DNA of 64,000 bases from Owenia fusiformis (taxonomy: Eukaryota; Annelida; Polychaeta; Sabellida; Oweniidae), in contig CAIIXF020000005.1 in the NCBI GenBank assembly GCA_903813345.2, forward strand, positions 29,267,375 to 29,331,374. The letters run 5' to 3'. The notes under the pieces were generated by a model, which saw only the letters and a program-made list of their open reading frames with translations, searched no databases and was not told the DNA's origin. Shown here piece after piece: positions 24,401 to 36,400 of this stretch. Position 1 is the first letter of the stretch, and every line of letters begins with the position of its first letter. The translations under genes were made by a program, and so were the position numbers.

Positions 24401-27400
24401 GCCACTTCCCGCTGAAATCACCGGGTATTGATCTTTCCCTTGATTCCATGTGATGTTATGTGAAAGGAGGTTAATTCCCAGTAGGCTTCCTCTGTGTCAC
24501 ATGACTCGTATGAACCAATCACTGCTCTGATTTCAAATTGCAGGTTGATTTAAGTAAAACGCTAGAAATATTCATCGTTCAAACAAGCGCCAGACTTGCA
24601 ATTTCCAATTTTGTAATTTTGTGCATTGAAGAGCAATTTCTAGTTTATTTGATGAGCTTGTTCGCAATTGTTGAATTGTTAGTCATCAAAATTGATGTTA
24701 TTCGGCCATCGCTGGATTGATTCACTATTGAAGGTGGATACTTAGACAATATTGGATTAAATAAATTAACAGCTTTTCATTCAAAATAATCAAAGCTATT
24801 TTATTAGCACCGGGTCTTCTTTGTTGCAAGGTAAGATAAAACATTGCTATCGTTTTTAGGGTATAATCTTATTTTGAGAGTAAAACTATAAGCTGTAGAA
24901 GATTTAGAATAATTTTTCCAACATTAACTTTTTGAGTTTCAATGTACATGTACAGTCTATGGATATATAGGATGCCTGCCATGTTCATATTAATTTTTTG
25001 TATCCGGAAATGTTGGTTTCCATCCAAGTATCATCAATATAAACATAAGAGTGAAGCATTTTGTGTTTATTTTGTCGTTGTGGGAGGTCTAGAAAAACAT
25101 GATGCATATAATTATGACAATAGTGCTACATGAGTTACTGAGAATAGCTGCTATGATATATTACCGGTCTAGATAATTGTTAGAATTATGAGCAACAGCA
25201 GTGATCCTACTTGCAATATTAAGGAAGTAGGCACAACTTCCATTTTTTTTAATTTATTTATTTGGTGTAAGAGTTTAATGTAATAACTTACAGGGTGATC
25301 CAGAAGTAACGTCAAAGATGTTGTAATTTCAAAAGTATTCATCAGATCTTGATGAAATTTGGTATACATGTACCCACAACATTTCTGAGTTACCATCTCA
25401 AAGATTGGAATTCAATCATTTCATTGGTTGAAATTATGGTTGCTATAGTAACCCGATATCGCGTAACCCGGGGCAAATTACTTAACGTGTAATGCGTAAT
25501 CTCAAAATATCAACAAGATCTGAAATTGTTATATCCTCAACATTTTATTTCACAACAATATAAATCATACTATTGCACAGTTACTAATAATAGTTCATTC
25601 TACATAATTGCCACCATTTGCAACACATTTCTCATGTCTGGATACCCATTCCTTGAACACAGAATTAAATCCATTAGAACTCATTCCTTGTAGGGCTAGT
25701 ACTACGGCATTTTTCAATTCCTCACAGGATTGAAAATTATTTCCACTAAGGTTTCTTTTTAGTTCCCCATACAAATAAAAGTCACTGGGGGCAAGATCAG
25801 GTGAATAAGGGGCATGTTCAAGTTGTTGAAATCCAAGTGTTTGGACTGTGTTGCTGGTCAGGATTGCAGTGTGCGTAGGGGCATTGTCCCAATGCAAGAT
25901 AAACTGCTGCAGATGTCCGGGACGCTTTTTCCTCAGGGAACGTTGAAGATCACGCTTCAGAACCTGAAAAACAAATGTTTAATGGTTGTTAAACCAGTTG
26001 TTTCATTGATTGGATTTGGATTTGAATCATGGCCATGGAGTTATAATTATATTGACAGTGAACAACATTTAAATACTTTAATTTAAAAATAAAATTCACA
26101 GTATGATGTATTATTAGAACAAATGATATCTTACCTTTGCAATGTAAACGGCATTAATTCTCTGGCCAATGGGAACAAAATGGGTTAACACCATTCCTCT
26201 AATGTCAAAGAATGTCACAACCATTTGTTTCTTTTGTGGAATTCCTGGTACTATTTTAGGCTTGGTTGGTGTTGGGGAGTTGTCATGTTTCCACGATGAA
26301 CTTTGTTGCGTGGTCTCTGGGATGTAGAATGATAGCAATGATTCGTCACTCGTAATGATCTTGTTAAGAAAGTCATCTCCATCTCTCCGATATTTTGCAA
26401 GAAAGTCCCTTGAAGCCTTAACACGCCGGTCTTTCTGCTCCTGTGTCAAGTCATGCGGCAACCATTTAGCAGACACCTTCTTTAACAGACAGTTCTTTGT
26501 CAGTATCCGTTGCACAGTCCCATAGCTCAGATCGTGTTTTTCAGCCAATTCTCTGATAGAAATTTGCCTATTGTCCATAACATCAGCTTCAATTGCTTTG
26601 ATGGTTTGATCATCGAATGACGACACTGGCCTGCCTCCTCGCTGCTTGTCTACCACTTCATCATATCCACTGGAATACTTGTTAAACCACCTGTAAATGT
26701 TTCTCTCAGCAATGGCAGCTTTACCATATGCCTTCTTTATCTGTCTTATAGTCTCTTTTACACCTTTCCCCAACTTTACACAGAACTTAATGTTTGTTCT
26801 TTGCTCTATTTTACTCTGACTTGGCGCCATCTTGAATTGGGTGGGTTAGTGTCCTTGGTCATGTTAGTATTTGTCATGGATGATGGAAGCAATTCAAAGA
26901 AATTGAAAGCTTTTTATGAATGCCTATTGTGACATCACAACTATTACATATTTGTTACCATGGCAACAAATATAAAAATCATAGAAAACAAACAATGAAC
27001 ATTTTCAAATGTTACTGACTTTTTAAATTAGAGAAATTCACAAAAACGTTATGGTTTCTCTTCAATTTGCCCCGGGTTACGCGATATCGGGTTACTATAG
27101 CAACCATAATTTCAACCAATGAAATGATTGAATTCCAATCTTTGAGATGGTAACTCAGAAATGTTGTGGGTACATGTATACCAAATTTCATGAAGATCTG
27201 ATGAATACTTTTGAAATTACAATGTCTTTGACGTTACTTCTGGATCACCCTGTATGTCCATGTATATCTAATAAACAACATAAAATATGGTTTTACTCTC
27301 TAATATATTTCACTATTTAGAAATCTCCATCTTGGTACAATAGTCTCGAAACTGTTCGTCTCGTGCTGCCACCTATTGGCCAAATGCAACATCAAAACGC

Positions 27401-30400
27401 AATAACACAATTTGGTTGTTCTAAGATACAACATTTAACATTTTTCACAATAAGCCCTATGTCATGGCGCCTATATGAATTTTTTATTTTAATGACAGGT
27501 ATGGCCGCACTCACCTGAGAAAAATTATGAAAAATTTGCATATTTTGACCAAATTTTGATCAGAGTGGAAATGAATGAGAATTTTGCTCCCCCTGGAGGA
27601 AAGAAATCTTTAGAAGAATGCAGATAGATGGCACTGTATTGAAGACAACATTCCTTAAAAAAAGGTTACCTTATATGAATTGATGAGCATGTCTTATTTT
27701 AATGACATCTTCTATTGAAAATTTGGAGTTAAAGTATCCAGGGTCCGTCATTTTTATTAGGAATTCAGATCTAGGGATTGAATTTGAATTATGCGCTAGT
27801 TGGCCGGATTACATCTTTGTCGCTCTGAAACTGTAGGGTGGCCCCAAAACCACAACTTATTTCTCCCAATGATTTGATCTTGACCCAATTTGCATATAAT
27901 CTGATGGAACTTTGTGTCTCTTGGTGCCCTTCTGCTTGATCTTCACCTAAAATATTAGAAAAGTACTACACAGGAGATTTGATGTTGGCCTATTTTGACA
28001 TTATACAGATCTGATCTAATGGGCCCAAGTCTCTTGATATCTGTATCAATTTGATCTTCACCTACATCATCAGTGGAGAAGTTTCACAAGGGATTAAGGA
28101 CAGGCCCGTGGTTTTAATATCATAATATCATAATTAGGACATTTACTCTGATTCCGATAGGCCAGCTACACTGCCCTCTGACTGCTACTGTTGATTTTAC
28201 AGTATACGTATTAGGGCTGATACGATCTTAACAATCTCTAATGTACCAAACTTGGTCTTTATGGGAGTCAGTGAAATAAGTGTCTTATATTTTGGTAGAA
28301 AATTTACTATCATGATTGTCTAAAAATATGTTTTCATTAGACATGAAGTAGATGAAAGAATAATGCCTTGTACTGTAGATGGAGTCAAGCTCTTGTGAAG
28401 GGTTAATCATGTTCAACAGACTGTAATAATTCCTTCCACTTCCCTTGGGGGTTACAAAGCCAAAGATGGCATATATAGTACTAAGTAGGATGGGGCAAGA
28501 GGGGAAAATGAGGTGTAGTTGAATTTATTATACATCAGTATATGTCACTCTGCAAACCCCAAGACCCCCACAAGCTACCGGGATCTTTGTGGCCAAGCTT
28601 TTCATCCCCATGCAGCATTGGACAAAACTGCTTGGAGGTTGTCTTGACGCCTGTAGCTGGAGTATGCAATATCTTTATATATTGAACAGTGTACATCACC
28701 TAATATACATAATTCTAGAATTCACTGTTATTGACCACTCAGACATGAACTCTAGCATTGTAAGGAACTAGGTGTCAGTATGGGACGCCACTTTGGTATA
28801 ATAAACATTTCCCAAGTGGACAGCTGAGATAATCCGGCTTAACTCTATGTCTTCCTGGAATATTATCTATACTTCTCATTATTATTATTTCCCTAGAGGC
28901 TATTGTTTATTATTTATTTGTTGTGGGTAGCACAGTCTCCCTGGCTATCTGTCTATTCTGAACTCTGGTTAGGGGAATAGACCTATGTACAGAGTGAATG
29001 GGATGGTAATTTAAACTACAGTGGTTTATTCAGCCTTCAAGTAACGGGGCGTCACACTTTATTGTTGAAATTTGGAGCAACAACAAGTTGACAATTCGGA
29101 AATGTACTGGGAAACCAGCGAAGAATCAATTTTTCACCCAGTTGAGGTTTTGAAATATCACGAAAAATGTGGATATTTTGTCAAGTCTTGAATTTCTTCA
29201 ATTGAAAAGTACAAAGTTAATGCCCATTCCATAAAAATCGAAGGGAAAAATAAAAGAACGTAAATGAGCTGCAATCTGGGATGACTCAGTATGATTGAGA
29301 ATTTATGTTGAACCTAATGTCTAGGACTCTAAATATTTGTCATTGCTATTCCTGAACAATAAGCTACAAAACCTTAGACAATCAATAGTCTAGCTAACTA
29401 ATAAATACAGTGTTAAAGGCAGACTAGAAGAATCACACTTGGGACCTTGTACTAATGTAACCACTTTAACAGATAGTTACATATAGAGGTAAATCTCCCA
29501 ACTGAAAAATTATGTAATATACAGTAGAACCTGTCTGATGGAATACCTCTCTGTAGGGAAAACCTATGAACAAGGAATGCTTTTCAAAAGAACCGAATAT
29601 TTTTCTATTGACTTACATGTTAACGGACCCTCTCTGTAGGGAAAACCTGTGAACAGGGAACAAGGAACACTATTTTGGGGCAAATTATGAAAATTCACCT
29701 GTAAACAAGGAATATTGGTGACACTGTATATTCCATTATTTTTCAGAGGTGTTAAAGTCCTAAGCCAATATTTGATTTTAAAAACTTGGATTAATATGAT
29801 TGAGATTAAGATAAGCCAATTGTTTAAGGGATGTAGCATCCCACCCACTGTTAATTACCCTGATATATTAACCTAATTACATCAAATCAGTTGTGATGAT
29901 CTAGGGACTCAGGGACTGACACAATTGTTTTATGGAGATAACCGATAAGTACATGTGTCATGTTGAGCCAAATCTCTTTAAATCTTTTACTGATCCAAAC
30001 TTCTAAATTATCAATGATATAAAATGGGGTTGATGAAACTTGAAATTCAGATCTTAGCAACATATCTCTACACATCATATCAATAATTACACCAACTAGA
30101 CATCATCAGACGCCAGCAGTAGCAGCTAGAATCAACATAGGGAGAACACTCCTTTCCCTCAGCCAATGGAGGGAGGCGGGAGACCTTCATACATCTTCCA
30201 AGACAGCGAACCCCCCCCCTGGCCAAAAATTCTTTCAAAATCATGCAGTTTTTCACCATTTTCACCAAAATTGTCAAATGTGAACCCCCCTGGAAATTTT
30301 TGAAAACTGAACCCCCCCCCTTTGCAAATCCTGGCTACAGGCCTGCAAGATGTCACTACAAGGTCTAGCAACCAAGTATGGAGTCGGCATTGGTACAATC

Positions 30401-33400
30401 AATCAAAACCCATATATATACAAATATGCTTATTCGGCAAGTTTGAGTTTACTGAAAGTGCAGCCCCTCTCTATAGGGAAAACCTCTGAACAAGGAAACT
30501 TTCCTCCAGTCCCAAGAGTATTCCCTGTTCGCAGGTTTTACTGTACTTGCACATAAATTTATTTCCGCATGTACTCCATTGTTTATTTCAGAAGGGGAAC
30601 CAAAATGTTTAGTTAGTAGACCTTTTATGATAGCTCTCTAGTGAATCTGATGTTAGTTATATTAATGTACTTTCAGTGACCAAGCAGCTAAACTAGATCT
30701 GAAGAAACTTCCAATATTGCCAACCAGTGCACTACAGGAACATCCATCTATACAGTTCTGGTAAGTACAGTATAAATAGTCAATTTTCAACTAAATATGA
30801 AATACGTTTTTGAAGCTTAATTACTTTGTAATTATTAGTTAATCAAATCATTAGGTGATTTTCAAATAGATACACATTTTGAAGTGTAATTATGTATTTT
30901 TCTAAAAACTGACTTTGTTGTTTGAAGTTGACACATAAATGAACTTACACAGCTTACTGAAATCATGTATTGTTGATTAGATTTCTAGTGATCAAGATTA
31001 GATCAAAATATAATTGATAATTGTCATTGTTTTTCAGTGAGGATCAAGTCATAGCACAATATAAGAAACTTGCCGGACTTTCTAGGGGGCTTTCCATTGT
31101 AAAGTAAGTCAAATATATGTTCTCTTGTTACTTCCAGTCTTGTTTCAAATCAGCATCTATCAAACATATAAAATGAAGAAGTTAATATCATGAGGATATT
31201 GTTCAAAATGACAGGTGTTCAATGTGGACTAAGATGTTTAAATAACATAAATGGGACCTTGAAATAGGATAAAAAAGTGCTCAGTTTTGAGGTGCCTACT
31301 TTTGAAATGCCTACTTTTGAGAGGGTTTTCAGATTCTATAAACAGGTTTTACCTTAGTGATTTCTTGCTTTAGTTTATTTAATCATATGTTTTAGAATAG
31401 AGGCCTAAAACATAACTGGTCACTGTATTCAGCAGGAAATTGAGACCTTTTAAGAGGCCTTACCATAGACTCTACAGTTAGAGTATTGACTTCACAATTT
31501 GATTAAACTATTTATAATAGAGGTGCCATCCCTAGTGCCTAGAAGCCTTGATTATCTAGATAGTTCATGGATATTAATAGGTCAGTTTTCCTGGAATCCA
31601 GAGTTTATATCCCATAATGCAATTGAGATGTCTGCAAATTGATGGATGAAGGCCAGACTAATCAATAAACCAAAGAATATTTTCTTATCAATTGATTTCA
31701 AATTAGGCATTGACTGATTTCTTAATATAATTGCAAAAATTCAAATCAAAAAGGAAAAATATGAAAATATCCCTGTCTCGCATGTTGAACTAAAGTTGAT
31801 TTTAATATTTCATAGCTTTAACATTTCATTCTGCAGCATTTTCACTGGCAGGTGGAATTCTCTTTCTAATTAATTTTCCTATTGGTTTATATTAATAGAC
31901 ATCTTCTGTATGGAATTTCATTACAATCCTCTTTCAAGTTATGTATTCACACTTAAGTTAATTTGAAAAATGACTCATCAGAGGCAATATGACCCTCATT
32001 AATAAACATATAAAGTATAGATGAATGCATACTCTTTTGTTCATTACTTATATCATTAGAGTAGTCTTGACTTTGAAAGGACATTCATCATGGTAATTGA
32101 ATTATCACAGCACACTATACAGAAGATTCAAAATCCCATGCAGATAAAAATGCCTGATTGAATTCAATGAATGATTGAATATATAAGACTTACACGGGCC
32201 GGGACTCATTGAACAGAACACCCATTGTTATTTGTACATGTATTTGATTTATATCATATTAAGATTTTTTTTCCTTCCAGTTACGACTATAAGTTTATTT
32301 TGTAAAATTCATGCTCATCAAAATCAAATCAACAAAATTCTCAAATGCTTTGATGTAAAAGTAAAGATATAACATTAAAATGATTAGCCTTATCTTTAAA
32401 AAACATAAAAATGAACTTAGCAATGCAATCATAAATGACATGTTTGGTTTTGAAATTGGTGTAATATTATTCTACATTGTTTTGAATAGTAAATAAGTAA
32501 ATAAACATGACAGATATTGGCATTAACAAATAAATGTTAATAATCCATATTTGTTAATGATTATATCATGACTTTTTTTTGATGATGATGTTGTCGTTTT
32601 TTTCAGTTATATGAATATAGTGGAGAGTCTACCAACATATGGGATACATTACTACGAAGTCAAGGTAAGTTATTTCTTAAAAAATTATATCATTTAATTC
32701 TAATGACCCATTTCTCAAAAATATTACAGTATGCCTTTTTGGCTCATTTGAAATATTTATTCATTTTTTTAACTCACGGTTTTATGGATTCATTCGTAAC
32801 TCACTGTGAAATGATCGAATAAGAGCCACAGCTTATATTAATTGGCCTGCTTATTGTAACTTACAACTAGAATTCAGATTCTTTTAGTATAATGTTATTG
32901 TTAAATCATGAATGACAATTGGAATGTGAGAATATAGTGATATATAAGAGAACTATCCTGTTAGTCACCTCTTGGCCATGGACAGGAAAATTGAACAAGA
33001 TTCGGGGTCTATTTTACAAATTTTACGAAAAATTGAATAAATTTCCAGTTCCCCTGACTGTTATTTTTATAGCGAAGAATTACGATAAAATACAATAAAA
33101 GTCTTGAAAATAACATTAGTCTTGAAGAAATATTTGTTGCTGTATAGAATGGTCCCAAAATGACTCTATGGAGTGTTATGATTCAATCTGTTGATGCACC
33201 GTGGAGAAATGTCTTTGCAATATCTCACAGCATCGTACATTATATTATGTCCGCTAACATTGATCTGTGCCTCACGCCTATGAGCCATGCTATCTATATT
33301 ATTTTATCCAAATTTTGTCTTAATACACAAAAACAGTTTAGCGATTGAATTTTAGTTAACCATGGGTTATTATCTTTGGATGCATTAGTATTAGTCTTGT

Positions 33401-36400
33401 GTTGTTTTTATGTGGATTGATTTCTGTGTTTTATGTTTTAACAAAGTAATATCCGGTTTTGATGTTATTAAAAGGCTACATGGATATTGTGTGTTACTGA
33501 AAAATTTTTGGTTATTGGATAGGAAGGACACATGTTATATGTACAGTAAAACCTGTTTATAGCGAAGAGCTTGTGTTCGCTGTAGGAAGGTATTCATGAC
33601 AGAGAGGCTTTTTACTCAAAACTTAATAGATAGGTGTTCACTAACACAGATTTTACTGTACGTATATTGAATCTGAAATAACATATATGATTTTTTTTCA
33701 ATTTGCATAGACCCACTTATTGACATTGACGAAGATTTTAGTTTCATATTATTTTAAGCCCATTTGTTAATATTACATACAGATGCCTAGACCTCTAGAC
33801 AATTTAAAGCATCTTTATTACTTTAGTTCAAGTTTTATATCAAATTAAGTGTCAGTTTCATGGATTATGCAGTAGCTTGATATAATTTTAGAATAATATC
33901 TCCCTCATTTCTTGGTTTCTTTAGTCTACTCATATTAAATTGGCATTTAAAACCAACCTTTGTCGTCATGAATTCATTACACGTCAAAGCCTCATTGACA
34001 GCTTGATGGATGAAACCAATTTCTCATTAAATAATTATAAACTGATAACTCATCAATTCCGATAGTTATTTCCACGATCAGTCCCTCTGGTTATTTCCGG
34101 GTAATATCAATGCCATCAACTTTGTCTCTGTGGAATTTTTGAATTTATTCTGCAATTGAATATAAATTAGTTTTAGTTTCAGTGTTTAATTATTTATAAG
34201 TCATTTAGATAGTATCAGCATTTAAACTGTATTTGTTTCTCCTGTTTAGAGCCTAATTTAGATCACTAGGCCCTGACACTGATGTAAGGCAAGAAGGTCA
34301 AGTAATTTTACAAGGTCTTTGGACTCTTGAGTATTGCATATTTATACAATCCCAAGACATTAATATATTTATACATAATTAGGTCATCTTCCAAAGCCCA
34401 TGCTAGTTTCATATTTATTTGCCAATTACTTTCTAGATTCATTGTATTGAGACATAAAACAGGTTAACTCAGGACATGCATACCCGACTCAGTGATCCCC
34501 CCAGCATTAAAGCAAGCGGGCACTACACCCACTTGAGATTTTAATACGAATGCACCCATCTAAGAATCCATTTGCACCCACTTGAAAATGAGAAAAATCA
34601 TGAAAAATAGGCACATTTTGACCAAATTCTAAATTGTAAAATTAAGAATTTTGCACCCACTTGAGATGAAATCCTGGGGAGAACACTGCATCTCATACCG
34701 CATTCACAGTTTCAAGAAAGCCTTCGCTTAGCTTAGTTCTAATTAAGGAGAAGTGATTTATGTCAATAATTAATCCATACGGAATCAGAAAAAAACATGA
34801 GAGGTCTTAATCCCTATTGGTCATTACTCAAGCTGAGACAGAAAGAATGGGCGTTAAAGCTAAGCTAAAGGTTCATGTGAGTCATAACTTTGATAGATGA
34901 GTCATAGAGGAATAGCCAGGAATTAGAATATCATTTGAGAACAATGCATGCTGAATATGAATAGAGCCTTTAACAGGGGGAGAATATAGTATTTGAGTAC
35001 CCTTAAGCAGACGACAGGACAGGGAGTAATCATTATTTACTAACCACTTTCATTCTGTGTTGCAGGACAAGAATAGCATTCCATGGTGGTTGGGTCTCAG
35101 TCATAGAGGCATAGCTCAGTATGACCACAATGATAAAAAGACTCCAAGACGGGTTCGTTCTTACATTATTTGATTATGATAAGTTGTGCCAAAAGAATAC
35201 ATTGAAATGGATTCATTATTTCTCCTAACCTAAAATATGCATTATATAATATTACTGTTTTAACTCTAAAAAGAGAGTGTAGACTTTCAAATTACTCGTC
35301 TAAAATTTGAGGTTCAACAACCTAATATTTCAACCTATAGTTTTAATACATGTAATGGGCAGTTTACTCATATAATGTTCAATACTTAACATTTCCTTTT
35401 TTGTAATTATTTCTTTACCTATATACTCTTTACTTTCAGGTATTTGCATGGAAACATCTAGAAAATCTTTACTTCAGAGACAAGAAGTTTTCAATCGAGG
35501 TTCATGATCCAAAAAGGTGAGGGTTTTTTGGGATTCAAATTATTGGTCATTCATTGTTGATTGAACAGACTGAGGTTTTCTGAAAGACCATTATGATATA
35601 ACGCTTTCTTTTTAGTCGAAACACAAGGGTCCTGAAAAGATTTGAATTATGCTTAGGTTTATTTACAGGACCTATGACATTGTGACATAGGGAGACTGCA
35701 TTTGGCATTATTCATATTTCTTTCTTTCAAAAGATGTCACCTTTGATGATGCCTAGGAGAGATCCCAAGATACAAGATACACAATTTCAGTTTGAAAATG
35801 CATAATGTGCATTGTATGCAATTTTCTTAAATTGTCACATATATTCGATGGTAAAACAGAAATCTCACTCTGTTCCAACAATAAAAGTGTACCTTTACTG
35901 CTTAAAAGTATGTTATGTTGTGGTGAAATATTCCCAAGATTTTGTCAAATCCAGTGCTTATTCAACCACACAACGACCACATTTTATTTTATTCAGACTT
36001 CGTAATAACATTTTATATTCACCAATTTATATTGAATTAATCTGTTTGCACGTTGGGTGAAAGTATACTGCATTCTTTGTTTTTATTTCATATGTGAAAG
36101 ATTTTTTGAATTTCTGTACTCCTGGGTTCAGATGGTGATGTTGTTTTTGTTAACCTGATGTTGTAATTGTTTATATTTGAATTGTTTTGTTATTGTTGTT
36201 GTTGCTGTTGTTCAGTGAACTGATAAACCAATCCATAGTATAAAAATGAGTCCTTTTTTTTTTATTATTCATGATTCTTGTAGGACAAACACTATCGTTT
36301 ATATCACTTACTTCCCTCTTAATTATATGCCATTACCTTAATAAATTGACTAGTCGAAAGGTCTAACACCCCTATTGAATGAACGGATTAGTGAATGAAC

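Larger units (their letters stand above)
25291..27252 (-). mobile_element. Mariner-family transposon with long TIRs, 1,962 bp
   Basis: Flanked by TA (25289-25290 and 27253-27254). The ends begin cagggtgatccagaagtaac and are inverted over ~188 bp with few mismatches, much longer than the ~30 bp usual for mariner. It encodes a complete DD34D transposase on the - strand. It looks young. Its insertion in FRMD4 intron 4 is antisense to the gene. Confidence 0.93.

Noticed and set aside
25169-25396. Minus-strand ORF of 75 codons
   Set aside because: It spans the mariner left TIR and flank; a chance frame.
30080-30398. Minus-strand ORFs with Gly-rich segments
   Set aside because: They lie inside the pogo-like element and read through C-runs; not genes.
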